Shown here: positions 1 through 8,098 of the stretch, in pieces
How the letters are laid out: each line of letters opens with the position of its first letter
How positions within the stretch are numbered: the stretch's first letter is position 1
Assembly: GCF_009910675.1 (NCBI RefSeq)
Contig: NZ_RSEJ01000022.1
Span: 1-64,000, forward strand
Source of the DNA: Photobacterium alginatilyticum
GTDB taxonomy: Bacteria > Pseudomonadota > Gammaproteobacteria > Enterobacterales > Vibrionaceae
Reading direction: 5' to 3'
DNA: 64,000 nt
Position numbers and translations under genes: made by a program
The notes under the pieces: generated by a model
Databases searched by the model: none
Seen by the model: the letters and a program-made list of their open reading frames with translations, nothing else
Told to the model about the DNA's origin: nothing

Positions 1-420
1 GATAGTGAGTGCGTATACTGGGAAATGGAAATGCCTATGGATCGCCTCTTAAGTTTAGCCAAACACGGACGCTTACTAATAAAAAGTGAGTATTTGAAAT
101 TTATTCCCTCATGCATTGATGCCTTGCTATTTCAGTTAAGCCGTTCTCCAAGAAAACTGATACCTAACGAACTGAAATTTTGTGAAGACATTAAACAATT
201 AAAAAAGTTAATATCAGAAAACAAAATAATCCTTCCTCTCAGAACATGCATGCCTCATTTTGAGAGTGTTATTTACGCTGAAAATTCACTGGCTGATATC
301 AAGGGAGCACAAAACTTATATTACATCGTAGACGATTTGATTTTTAATGGTGTTAGACCAGACAGCTGGCTGACTCCTGACGATGCGGAAAGAGAAGTGA
401 AGTCGTATTTCGCTCTGTAA
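1..420 (+). CDS. Hypothetical protein, probably 5'-truncated by the window edge
   Basis: The frame is open from base 1 through to the TAA at 418-420, so the gene may begin outside the window. The first internal ATG is at 25, followed by others at 31 and 37. The visible 131-139 residues have no signal peptide, membrane segment or motif I recognise. The composition is soluble and mixed alpha-helical, with a Lys-rich central part. No family can be named. It is kept because of its length and normal codon use, but a start at 25 with a weak GGGAA upstream is also possible. Confidence 0.5.
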   Translation, partial: DSECVYWEMEMPMDRLLSLAKHGRLLIKSEYLKFIPSCIDALLFQLSRSPRKLIPNELKFCEDIKQLKKLISENKIILPLRTCMPHFESVIYAENSLADIKGAQNLYYIVDDLIFNGVRPDSWLTPDDAEREVKSYFAL

Positions 421-684
421 TAAACATTAAAGCTAAACGTGTTTTGAATTGCCGTACTACCAAATAACCATGGGCTGGGCGGTAGCCGTTGTCAGACAAC
501 TTCGCCCGTGATTTCACCAGTGCTCAGTATGAACTGGAATCGAATTATATTGCATTATGAAATAGTTCTCACTGCCTTATTATCGTCAACAATTGACGGT
601 ATCGGTGCAGCAGGCTTAGTAGCCAGCAAAGCACGCCATATCAACAAGTTCTCTGATCTCGGCACATTATTAAAACAGCTCAAA

Positions 685-712
685 CAAAAAAGCTCGACCG
701 AAGTCGAGCTTT
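685..712 (-). terminator. Rho-independent terminator of the yeeX-like gene
   Basis: Read on the minus strand there is a 9-bp stem, AAGCTCGAC/GTCGAGCTT, closed by a UUCG tetraloop and followed by a run of T. It lies 18 bases past the stop of the minus-strand gene at 731. Confidence 0.85.
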
Positions 713-730
713 CAAATTCATTCGTAGGCA

Positions 731-1039
731 TTACTGCTTATGAGCAATCTCTGCTTTCTTCAAATCTTTTACGTTCTTGCTTACTTCACGGCGCTCTTTT
801 GATAGCTCGGCGCTGATGATGATGTGGTCATCGACACGATCTTCGTAATCGCCCTTCATGTTCTCAACAATTTCAACGATTTGATCGTGAGTCATGTCAG
901 CCTTGATGTAATCAAGCAAGTTTTCTAGCAGCTCAACACGCTTACGGTTATCACGGACCTTACGATCGTTATCCAGGATTTCACGTTTAAGTTTGTTTTT
1001 GCGGCGTGTTTGGCGAACAAGCTCTAGGATAGTGTTCAT
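731..1039 (-). CDS. yeeX: YeeX family protein (DUF496)
   Basis: This 102-residue protein matches the DUF496/YeeX family. It has a basic N-terminal helix ([10 protein letters not shown]), a central acidic segment containing [11 protein letters not shown], and a heptad-like charged C-terminal helix ([14 protein letters not shown]). The family is small, coiled-coil and cytoplasmic, and its biochemical role is not established. The ATG at 1039 was chosen because AAAGGA precedes it at good spacing; an in-frame extension to 1114 has no such site. The gene stands alone with its own terminator and faces away from the cold-shock genes. Confidence 0.9.
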   Translation of the reverse strand: MNTILELVRQTRRKNKLKREILDNDRKVRDNRKRVELLENLLDYIKADMTHDQIVEIVENMKGDYEDRVDDHIIISAELSKERREVSKNVKDLKKAEIAHKQ

Positions 1040-1329
1040 TATTTGTCCTTTTATGAATCTACAAAGCCTAACTGACTTTGTTATAACAGAAAAATATGTT
1101 GTTACACAAGTCACATTATCAACAAGAAATTTTTATCGCTGATTCTTTGATTTGATACAGCAAACTGCTCGGTATAAAGTCCAACTCTCTCCCAGTTTTG
1201 ACTGCAATATGCGCCAAGTCTCAAATGCAAGAAACCGCTTTTATTTCATCTGTCTATGTAATGAGAATAAGGTCTATTTTTCAGCTAAATCCTGTGAATT
1301 TGACCACAAATTTATCACTTAACTATTTG

Positions 1330-1519
1330 CAATTAGCATATCAGTGCCTACTCTTTCATTAGACCAGTAGTGTTTGGCAATGATGCAACAATGTGAACGA
1401 AAACACTTCATGTATAAGTTCTTGTTTAAGACTGTTGTACTGAAGCTATCTGTTTCAATTGTCACCAAAGTTAAATAGTTATTGGCGCTTTTTGTTGATG
1501 TAGAAATTCAGGAGACAAC
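1330..1519 (+). promoter_or_regulatory. Long 5' leader of the first cold-shock gene
   Basis: About 480 bases lie between yeeX and the first csp gene without a supportable coding frame. CspA-type genes usually carry a long structured 5' UTR that controls mRNA stability and cold-induced translation, and the AT-rich stretch just before the gene is the natural place for it. The transcription start is not identified here; the limits given are approximate and inferred. Confidence 0.35.
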
Positions 1520-1729
1520 ATGTCTAAAGCAACAGGTACCGTTAAGTGGTTCAATGAAGAAAAGGGTTTCGGTTTTATCACTCAAGATAACGGCGGTGCT
1601 GACGTATTCGTTCATTTCCGTGCTATCACTGGCGACGGATTCAAAACACTTGCGGAAGGTCAAAAAGTTTCTTACGAAACAGAGCAAGGTCCAAAAGGCC
1701 TACAGGCCGCTAACGTAGAAAAGATCTAG
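1520..1729 (+). CDS. CspA-family cold-shock protein (copy 1)
   Basis: The 69-residue single cold-shock domain carries RNP1 (KGFGFI, residues 16-21) and RNP2 (VFVHF, 29-33). Such proteins bind single-stranded RNA/DNA and melt secondary structure as RNA chaperones. The start is fixed by AGGAGA ten bases upstream. It is followed by its own strong terminator, so it is monocistronic. It shares most residues with the second copy 400 bases downstream, pointing to a tandem duplication. Which E. coli paralogue (CspA, C, D, E) it corresponds to cannot be decided from sequence alone. Confidence 0.95.
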   Translation: MSKATGTVKWFNEEKGFGFITQDNGGADVFVHFRAITGDGFKTLAEGQKVSYETEQGPKGLQAANVEKI

Positions 1730-1750
1730 TCTATCTTTCTACTTAGCAGT

Positions 1751-1774
1751 AAAAGGGCCATTTGGCCCTTTTTT
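1751..1774 (+). terminator. Rho-independent terminator after csp copy 1
   Basis: An 8-bp stem AAAGGGCC/GGCCCTTT with a four-base loop runs directly into a T tract, 22 bases after the stop codon. Confidence 0.9.
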
Positions 1775-2140
1775 AATCTCTGCTCTTCCGAGCTATAAAA
1801 TTTTATTTTTTCCTTCATCTCAAGTCATTTGTCACTAACTCGTTGTAAAAACCAGAGATTATCCTTCATTGTAGTGATACCAATATCACATTTTCTTCCA
1901 TAAGCACTTAAATTTTAAAGTAATTGCTTGCCCTACCCGACCCCTTATGGCTTAATAGTCCCCGGCCTGTAATGCAGACCTATTTATGCAACAAATTGAA
2001 ATAGAAAACTTCGTTCCACCGCTTTGCAAAAAGTGCAGTTGTCCTGAAGAGCTTCATTATTCTTTTGTCCATAAGTAATACATTATGATGGCTTAAGTAC
2101 GCGACAAGCGTAAGATTAATTTTTATTCAGGAGACATGTC
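1775..2140 (+). promoter_or_regulatory. Promoter and leader region of the second cold-shock gene
   Basis: This 366-base gap has no convincing coding frame. By position it should hold the promoter and 5' UTR of the second csp gene. The last bases before the gene (TTCAGGAGACA) repeat the Shine-Dalgarno context of copy 1, so the duplication includes the translation start. Confidence 0.35.
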
Positions 2141-2350
2141 ATGTCTAAAGCAACTGGTATTGTTAAGTGGTTTAACGACGAGAAAGGTTTTGGTTTCATC
2201 ACTCAGGACAATGGCGGCGCTGACGTATTCGTTCACTTCCGTGCAATCGCTGGTGAAGGCTTCAAATCTCTAGCTGAAGGCCAGAAAGTATCTTTCGACA
2301 TCGAACAAGGTCAGAAAGGTCCTCAAGCTGCTAACGTTGAGCGTATCTAA
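2141..2350 (+). CDS. CspA-family cold-shock protein (copy 2)
   Basis: Sixty-nine residues with the same RNP1 (KGFGFI) and RNP2 (VFVHF) motifs as the upstream copy. Differences are mostly conservative (for example E13 to D, T37 to A, Y52 to F). It is expected to be a cytoplasmic single-stranded nucleic-acid binder acting as an RNA chaperone. AGGAGA upstream fixes the start, and a terminator follows. The two copies may differ in regulation, since their leaders are not similar beyond the ribosome binding site. Confidence 0.95.
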   Translation: MSKATGIVKWFNDEKGFGFITQDNGGADVFVHFRAIAGEGFKSLAEGQKVSFDIEQGQKGPQAANVERI

Positions 2351-2375
2351 TTTGATACCAAGCGTTAAGCTTTGA

Positions 2376-2406
2376 GAAAAGGGTATCTTAGGATACCCTT
2401 TTTTAT
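2376..2406 (+). terminator. Rho-independent terminator after csp copy 2
   Basis: An 11-bp stem AAAAGGGTATC/GATACCCTTTT with a short loop ends in a T-rich run. Confidence 0.9.
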
Positions 2407-2669
2407 TTCCATAATTCATCAAGCCTCTCCTTCCCCAACATCATATCGCCATTTACTAACAGACCTCTCGGTTTCAACATTTCACGTTACTCATGTGTGT
2501 ATTTCGCCCATAAGTGATTAATATTGTTGATAAAGTGCTTTATATCCCACACCATTATATTGATAAATACACCAGTCACAATTTACCTATTTATCAATAC
2601 ATAATAATTCAGCAAAGCAATAATATCTTTCGTCCTATAAGCACAATTGATAATAAGGACGATAGAATA

Positions 2670-3404
2670 ATGAAACATATCCTACTGGCTATATTAAGCC
2701 TTGCCATCTCGGCCACGGCCACGGCTGCTACCTGTAACCAGCACCTTGATGTCGGTACACCAAACCAGAGCGATCAGATCCTGTGTAGAGATGGCTATGC
2801 TGCGGGTTACAATTACCAAAACAAAGTCTCCAACTGGGTGGCCTACCATATCACTGCAGACAGCGTGAACGCCTTTTATGAGCGTTCAAATAGCTTCCGA
2901 ACTGATACTGAAATACCCTCGCCATACCGTGCGACAAGTAGCGATTACACCAAAACAGGCTACGACCGTGGCCACCTAGCTCCTTCCGGGACGATGGACT
3001 TTTCACAAGAATCTATGCAACAAAGTTTTTTGATGTCTAATATGGCGCCGCAGCTTCCTGGCTTTAACCGTGGCGGCTGGAAGGCTCTTGAGGAGAAAGT
3101 ACGCGAGTGGGCGAACACCTATAACGAACTATATGTTATCTCAGGTCCAATCTGGGACGGCAACGAAACCTATATTGGTAACGGTGTGTACATCCCAAAC
3201 AACTTTTACAAAGTCATTCTAGATCCGGCCTACAATGATGCAATCGCATTCATTGTGCCACATCGCAAAATATCATCGTCAGAGATTGCAAGCTTCATTA
3301 CAACGGTAGATGAGGTTGAGCAACTAACTCAACTTGATTTCTTTAGTGCACTTCCAGATGGCATTGAAGATGAAATTGAAACTGTCGAGTGGGAAATGTG
3401 GTAA
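2670..3404 (+). CDS. Secreted DNA/RNA non-specific endonuclease (NucA/NUC1 family)
   Basis: The 244-residue protein begins with a signal peptide (residues 1-20, cleaved near ATAA-TC). The beta-beta-alpha-metal nuclease motif DRGH is at 99-102, with His102 as the general base, and the downstream metal-ligand region is MSNMAPQLPGFNRGGW (residues 122-137). The family cleaves DNA and RNA without sequence preference in the periplasm or outside the cell, serving nutrition or degradation of extracellular DNA. The start at 2670 follows AAGGAC and gives the signal peptide; the 52-codon in-frame extension upstream lacks a start context. Two cysteines after the signal peptide could form a disulfide. Confidence 0.9.
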   Translation: MKHILLAILSLAISATATAATCNQHLDVGTPNQSDQILCRDGYAAGYNYQNKVSNWVAYHITADSVNAFYERSNSFRTDTEIPSPYRATSSDYTKTGYDRGHLAPSGTMDFSQESMQQSFLMSNMAPQLPGFNRGGWKALEEKVREWANTYNELYVISGPIWDGNETYIGNGVYIPNNFYKVILDPAYNDAIAFIVPHRKISSSEIASFITTVDEVEQLTQLDFFSALPDGIEDEIETVEWEMW

Positions 3405-3416
3405 TAACTCACAGGT

Positions 3417-3456
3417 AAAGTAAAGCTCGTCGTTTGGCGGGCTTTACTTTCTGTTT
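3417..3456 (+). terminator. Terminator after the nuclease gene
   Basis: A 13-bp stem (AAAGTAAAGCTCG paired with CGGGCTTTACTTT, one G-U pair) lies 12 bases after the stop and is followed by a short T-rich tail. Confidence 0.8.
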
Positions 3457-3531
3457 TATGACGTGTTTTTTGGTGCACCTCATACATCATGTTGATAACC
3501 TATCACCTTAATCACCAAATAAGCAGTCACA

Positions 3532-3591
3532 ATGGAAACCATTAACCTCTGGTTAGAATTCATCAATGAACTTCTCAAACTGATCGGTTAG
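3532..3591 (+). CDS. Possible 19-residue hydrophobic small protein
   Basis: ATG at 3532 opens a 19-codon frame, METINLWLEFINELLKLIG, strongly hydrophobic with regularly spaced acidic residues, as in membrane-active amphipathic helices. Its stop codon overlaps the left arm of a large hairpin followed by a T-rich run, an arrangement seen for small independent transcripts. There is no clear Shine-Dalgarno site, and length alone gives no support. It could be a small membrane peptide, a toxin of a type I system, or chance. Confidence 0.25.
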   Translation: METINLWLEFINELLKLIG

Positions 3592-3627
3592 CTACCAGTA
3601 CAAATCCTGTACCAGTAGCTACTTTAT
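3589..3627 (+). terminator. Hairpin terminator downstream of the possible small protein
   Basis: Arms at 3589-3602 and 3608-3621 pair over 12 of 14 positions around a five-base loop, followed by CTTTATTT. The hairpin could terminate from either side between the small frame and the convergent lipase gene. Confidence 0.5.
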
Positions 3628-3652
3628 TTCCCTGACTAGTCCTTGCTTTACC

Positions 3653-4684
3653 TCAATTCACTATCGGCCCTAATATCTCACGTATCATCTTAGGTAGCGG
3701 CAGTAAGTCTTCTAGTGGGATATCGTCTTCCATCCCCATCAGCTCGGGATACCCCTGTACGTGCTGGTAAATAGCCTGAATGATGTAAGGGGCTATCAGG
3801 ATTTTATATTTCCCTTCCAATGCCGGTTCATCGGCATTGATTTGTCTGTATTTCTTCCCTTTGGAATCACGGATCATTTTGTGGAAAACCATCGCTAAAG
3901 GAAGGCTAGGCAAGAGCGGAAAATACAAGCCATACAGTTTCTTTAATGTTTTCGTATTCCAGGCGTGCGGTACGATATCAAGAGAGTTGGCAATGCGGAC
4001 ACATTGATCGCCTAGTTGCTGATCAGAATACTCGGCAAAGTCCTCATTTCCTGCAGATGGCCCAGCAAAGGCTACCGTAGAGATATTAATATTCTCTGAC
4101 AGCCCCTTCCCTTGAATATCTTTTAACCATAATGCCATCGTAGGAGACAAAGCCCCTCCCAAACTGTGCCCGGTTATGCAGATATCACCTTTTCCCTCTT
4201 CTCCCAGCTCGCTATTTAGGAATTCCAGTATAGTTTTCTTCGCGCCAGGCATACCAGACTCAGGCCGCAGAGCTTGCAGCATAATAAGGCCAAAATTGGT
4301 GCTTTCTGAGATTTTGGGTACCAGGTACTGCGGAGGATTACCGAAAGGCCAGTCTTTCAAATATTTTGCCTGAAAATCCCATATCACCCAATTGGGAATT
4401 GAGACAGGATTTGTACCTCGAATAGCAATAACGTACTTGGAAGGGTCTTCAATATTACGGACAGCATACATCAGGCTATCGTCAAACTTTGTACCTGGAA
4501 GAGCAAAAACAGCAGGCCCCCAAACGACTTCCCACTGATTCTTAATAGGCTTCCATGATCGAAGCGCTTCATTGAATTTTGTCAGAATTATTTCAGCATT
4601 TTTCTTATCCGTCCCATCCAAAGTAAACCCAAAATAGGACATATAGCTGAATGTCAGCATAATTTGTTGTTTTGTATAAGACAT
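3653..4684 (-). CDS. Class 3 lipase (alpha/beta hydrolase, Lipase_3 fold)
   Basis: The 343-residue protein carries the nucleophile elbow GHSLGG (Ser174), a downstream SLDIVPH with Asp236, and a C-terminal QHVQGY with His308, in the order of the Lipase_3 catalytic triad. Such enzymes hydrolyse triacylglycerols or phospholipids. There is no signal peptide, so it is either cytoplasmic or exported by a dedicated system; some type VI secretion lipases look like this. ATG 4684 was chosen over 4690 because AGGG lies seven bases before it but abuts the earlier ATG. It is downstream of, and co-directional with, the tyrosine phosphatase gene. Confidence 0.8.
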   Translation of the reverse strand: MSYTKQQIMLTFSYMSYFGFTLDGTDKKNAEIILTKFNEALRSWKPIKNQWEVVWGPAVFALPGTKFDDSLMYAVRNIEDPSKYVIAIRGTNPVSIPNWVIWDFQAKYLKDWPFGNPPQYLVPKISESTNFGLIMLQALRPESGMPGAKKTILEFLNSELGEEGKGDICITGHSLGGALSPTMALWLKDIQGKGLSENINISTVAFAGPSAGNEDFAEYSDQQLGDQCVRIANSLDIVPHAWNTKTLKKLYGLYFPLLPSLPLAMVFHKMIRDSKGKKYRQINADEPALEGKYKILIAPYIIQAIYQHVQGYPELMGMEDDIPLEDLLPLPKMIREILGPIVN

Positions 4685-4689
4685 ACTCA

Positions 4690-4722
4690 TTCCCTGAACG
4701 TCATTTTGAATACTTCAGGGAA
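4690..4722 (-). promoter_or_regulatory. Inverted repeat overlapping the lipase ribosome binding site
   Basis: TTCCCTGAA at 4690-4698 and TTCAGGGAA at 4714-4722 form a perfect 9-bp stem. The AGGGA of the lipase ribosome binding site is inside one arm, so in RNA the hairpin would mask translation initiation. There is no T run, so a terminator for the upstream gene is less likely. An operator for a dimeric regulator is the alternative. Confidence 0.45.
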
Positions 4723-4815
4723 TAATAGTAAATCATATATGAATCATGGTGACTATGATCACACCAAGCAGCTATTCTTCAAACTAACGTTTATGCCTTT
4801 ACCTACAACGCGAGT

Positions 4816-5607
4816 TTATTTCTCTTCCATTAGACGTACTAAGGTTTCCATCTGAACAGAAGTCTGGATCATATAGTCGTTTCGTGAAGCTCTCAGGTCT
4901 CGGGTGATCGCTTCTAAAGACATATTTGGATATGTGTTCATTGCCATGGTAGCTATTGTCTGCCCCGTACGGCCTACGCCTGCCCGGCAATGAATTACTG
5001 GTAGCAACTTTGCTGAATCAAGCACTGCACGGCTTCGTCTCTTCTCATAGAAAGCACGTTTATTGGCTGTAATACGTTCGATCAAGGCAACTAAATTAAT
5101 TGTCGCTTCCGTGCTGACCGTCTGATGATCAGGCCAGTTGTGTACGTGAACCACAGGTATATCGATAGAGGCATCGTACCCGGCTACGTTTAATTGATAG
5201 ACTCTTGCCTCAATTCCACTGCCAAGGCCTTCTGTGCTCGAAAATACCGATTGTGTCCTAATGTTGCCGTATGTCGAAGAGTTCGAGAAATAATCTGGAA
5301 GATCATTGCCCTGGATATCAGTGTCACTTGCCAGTACAACCAAAACAGGCGTTCGGTTTTCCACCAGCATCTGAAAATGACTTTCCAACTGATGTTGATA
5401 CGGGAACTGCGACGCAATTGCAATATAGCGGTCATTAATCTTGATACGATTAGCATTAAGTTCATTGCGCACACTGGTATCTGCACAATGCAACAGGTTA
5501 AACCTGTCACGGTTTGGATCAAAGGCAAAGCACCTTGCTCCTCCTTTAATCATCATTAACCGATGCGCTGTTGCTTGATATGTATCCAAACCGCTTTCTT
5601 CAATCAT
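4816..5607 (-). CDS. YopH/SptP-like protein tyrosine phosphatase
   Basis: The 263 residues form essentially only a classical PTP catalytic domain. It has the P-loop HCRAGVGRTG (Cys207 nucleophile, Arg213), a WPD loop (HNWPD, Asp160), the substrate-entry element NELNANRI (48-55) and ESHFQMLVENRTPVLVVLAS (75-94). These segments run in the same order and near the same wording as in Yersinia YopH and Salmonella SptP, type III effectors that dephosphorylate host tyrosine-phosphorylated proteins. The N-terminal secretion and chaperone-binding part of those effectors is absent. The start follows AAGGGG. No secretion apparatus is visible in the window. Its substrate is unknown. Confidence 0.9.
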   Translation of the reverse strand: MIEESGLDTYQATAHRLMMIKGGARCFAFDPNRDRFNLLHCADTSVRNELNANRIKINDRYIAIASQFPYQHQLESHFQMLVENRTPVLVVLASDTDIQGNDLPDYFSNSSTYGNIRTQSVFSSTEGLGSGIEARVYQLNVAGYDASIDIPVVHVHNWPDHQTVSTEATINLVALIERITANKRAFYEKRRSRAVLDSAKLLPVIHCRAGVGRTGQTIATMAMNTYPNMSLEAITRDLRASRNDYMIQTSVQMETLVRLMEEK

Positions 5608-5738
5608 TCAGTTATCCCCTTTGTTGTTTCCAAGGCCAATCCTATACTCTCCAGCTAGCAAAGCCGCCTCTTATTGATAGATTTATGACTTAAATTCCAA
5701 TAAAACGCTCACGATGAAAAATAACTGCTCAATATAGC

Positions 5739-5762
5739 AACGCCCTGCTCATGCAAGGCGTT
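5739..5762 (-). terminator. Weak hairpin after the FadL-like gene
   Basis: AACGCC/GGCGTT pair around a 12-base loop 30 bases past the stop of the minus-strand gene. The following sequence is only moderately T-rich, so this is a tentative terminator. Confidence 0.3.
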
Positions 5763-5791
5763 AACATAACACATGACTTCACGCTGAATGG

Positions 5792-6970
5792 TTAATACGT
5801 AAAGCTCACACCAACAAAATGTATGCGGCCGTCAAATGTTCCATCCAAACTTGGCAAGTTACGTCTGATATCGACCCCACCAAGATCTGCGTACTCATAG
5901 AAGGTATCAATCTTAATATCATCCCAATAAGTCGATGCACCGACCGAATAACGATATTGCTCACCAACCGGTACGTCAACCCATTGCTTGGATGCATCAT
6001 CCTGTGGCGACGATTCATAAGAGAAACCGGCTTTTAATCGCCACCTGTGGTTTAGTTGGTAGTCCGCCCCCAAAGCCACCTTCCAGACATCATCCCAGTC
6101 ACGGTCAATCACAACGCCATTATTACCCAAGCCAAAATCAAGTACCGTTGTATCCCACTCACTCCAGCGGTGCCATTGCACCGATGTCAGCACGTTCAAC
6201 TGTGGCGTGACTGCATAGCTGGCGCTAACATCCATTAACGCCGGAAGACTGATATCAGTCTTTAGTCGGTTAATCACCCCCAACTCGGTAGGACCGGTAA
6301 CCCTCGTGTCAAACTCATGCTCAAGTTTACTCCGGAAACTTGCCCCGACCTTAAACCGTTCATCATGGGTATATATCACCCCAATATTTGCACCAAATGC
6401 CCAGTCAGTATCCTGCTTGGCTTCAATCAAACTCGTCGATTGCTGAAGTGCTGCCCAGCTGAGCTGTAACCCGAGCCCGACAGCCCATTGTTCATTAAGG
6501 CTATAACTCAACGAGGGATTGAACTGCATGGCGGTTAGGGTAATTTCATCAAGTGCCGCCGCACCGGCCCACTGTTCGCCATAAGCCAGACTCGAACCAC
6601 CAACGGCACCTAAAGCGAGCCCAAGGTGTACATCATCGCTGATCTGGTGAGCATGAAAAGCACCAAATGATGGAAGAAAAGAGCTTGCTTTTCCATCCCC
6701 CTGACCGGTGTTGTCCCGATACTTCATTTCCAGATCGAAGCCCAGCGCATTGAATGTCGTGAGCTGATCTCCCATATCACTCATGGTGGCCGGGTTCGCC
6801 CACATTGAAGCAGCCGAGCCACTATAAACGCCATCACCAGCGGTTGCTGTACCGGCATTGGCCGTCACGGCCTCCTGAAGAAAAATGCCACTTGCCTGTA
6901 CCGGTAAAGACAGTACAGATACCGCAGCCAATAGGGTCGGCGTTGTTATTCGCATTACGTCACTCATCAT
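5792..6970 (-). CDS. FadL/OmpP1-family outer membrane transport protein
   Basis: The 392-residue protein has a signal peptide ending ...LPVQASG, then the typical FadL N-terminus (GIFLQEAVTANAGTATAGDG, ANPATM) and alternating beta-strands ending in aromatic VSFTY, as expected of an outer-membrane barrel. The family takes up long-chain fatty acids and other hydrophobic compounds. It is the last gene of a three-gene set with the HEAT/TPR protein and the sulfatase maturase. That suggests it imports a hydrophobic or sulfated substrate handled by this cluster (inference). The Shine-Dalgarno site is weak, so a start at the fifth internal Met codon is possible. Confidence 0.85.
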   Translation of the reverse strand: MMSDVMRITTPTLLAAVSVLSLPVQASGIFLQEAVTANAGTATAGDGVYSGSAASMWANPATMSDMGDQLTTFNALGFDLEMKYRDNTGQGDGKASSFLPSFGAFHAHQISDDVHLGLALGAVGGSSLAYGEQWAGAAALDEITLTAMQFNPSLSYSLNEQWAVGLGLQLSWAALQQSTSLIEAKQDTDWAFGANIGVIYTHDERFKVGASFRSKLEHEFDTRVTGPTELGVINRLKTDISLPALMDVSASYAVTPQLNVLTSVQWHRWSEWDTTVLDFGLGNNGVVIDRDWDDVWKVALGADYQLNHRWRLKAGFSYESSPQDDASKQWVDVPVGEQYRYSVGASTYWDDIKIDTFYEYADLGGVDIRRNLPSLDGTFDGRIHFVGVSFTY

Positions 6971-7003
6971 TGTTATTTTCGGGTAGATTTCGGGCTAAAA
7001 CAC

Positions 7004-8083
7004 TCAGCCACGCTTAGATTGGAGTTCGTTGATAACATACTCAGGCGCAATTTTGCCGAGCTCTTGCAGGCAAGCGTCAGTTTTCTGATGCCCGTTGCGA
7101 ATATAGATATCGCAAACGGCGTAGAGCTGTTCCGGGGCACCAGAGATCAGATAAGCCTGTTCAAAAGCCGATATGGCCGCATCAAGGTTAACTGACTCTT
7201 GCAGTACACCACTGAGATACCAAAAGTAGCTGTTAGTCTTCGCAAGCTTTGCAGCATGCTGCATCGCTTTTGCTGCGGCAGCTTTCTGTTCCAGCCGGAC
7301 TAATGTCAATGCTTTGGAGTAATGTAAGTTGGCCTCATTTGGCAATCGTTCTATCGCCTGCTCTAACGTAACCAACGCATCACTGTCCAGCCCCTGTGCT
7401 CGCTGGTTATCAGCCATGCTTAGCCAGATTTGCGGATTGATTTTATTGTCAGCCAATAGCCTCTGATAATGGCGACTTGCACGCCCGAACTCCTGATGCC
7501 AGCGATAGATATCTGCCAGCAAAAGCTGCATGCCTTCGTCTTCTTGCTCAGACAAGTGTCGAATTAATGCCGAGGTTGGGTTTTCCATCATTGCCTGTTG
7601 TTCGGGAGACATGTTGCCAAAATCACGGATCAGACTGGTGGTTGCGGCCATTTTCACCTGGAGCACCGGATCATTAAGCAATGGCGATACCATTCGCCAA
7701 CGGTGCTCGAACTGATAGGGCTCCGCACCAATCACAGCCGCCTCTCTTACAACAGCACTGTCATCACGTAATCCACGAACAACAGCCACCAGGCTGTTCT
7801 GGCTTGGATAACGAGCGAGTTGGCGTAACGCCTCAGCCCTATCCTCATCACTTTGACGCTGATCTTGCGCGATATAGACCCACTTCTGAAGTTGAGCCGA
7901 CTGCGTGTCCTCGGTTACGGTAGAGCCCCGAGTGACTAATAGTCCTGTGTCAGACTCTGCCTGAGCATCTGCTGCTTCAGAGGACTGTGCATTTACCTGC
8001 AAAGGCGCCAACAAAGATAGCGTTAAGGCAGCAGATACCGCAGGCTTCGCAATACTTCTGAGGCTGAAAGATAATTTGTTCAT
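7004..8083 (-). CDS. Secreted HEAT- and TPR-repeat protein
   Basis: The 359-residue protein has a signal peptide (MNKLSFSLRSIAKP... to VNAQ). A HEAT-like segment of paired helices follows (about 65-145; ARYPSQNSLVAVVRGLRDDS), then tetratricopeptide-like helices (about 175-330; QIWLSMADNQRAQGLDSDA). Such repeats mediate protein-protein contacts and no catalytic motif is seen. ATG 8083 follows GTGAGG at proper spacing, 15 bases after the stop of the maturase gene, so translation is probably coupled. Its place between the maturase and the porin suggests a periplasmic scaffold for sulfatase or transport partners (inference). Confidence 0.75.
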   Translation of the reverse strand: MNKLSFSLRSIAKPAVSAALTLSLLAPLQVNAQSSEAADAQAESDTGLLVTRGSTVTEDTQSAQLQKWVYIAQDQRQSDEDRAEALRQLARYPSQNSLVAVVRGLRDDSAVVREAAVIGAEPYQFEHRWRMVSPLLNDPVLQVKMAATTSLIRDFGNMSPEQQAMMENPTSALIRHLSEQEDEGMQLLLADIYRWHQEFGRASRHYQRLLADNKINPQIWLSMADNQRAQGLDSDALVTLEQAIERLPNEANLHYSKALTLVRLEQKAAAAKAMQHAAKLAKTNSYFWYLSGVLQESVNLDAAISAFEQAYLISGAPEQLYAVCDIYIRNGHQKTDACLQELGKIAPEYVINELQSKRG

Positions 8084-8098
8084 CGAAAACCTCACTGA

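Noticed and set aside
508-816. Plus-strand open frame of 102 codons
   Set aside because: Starts with GTG without a ribosome binding site, overlaps the yeeX terminator and coding region antisense, and resembles no protein.
1482-1718. Alternative frame over csp copy 1
   Set aside because: Out-of-frame shadow of a clearly recognisable cold-shock gene with a good ribosome binding site.
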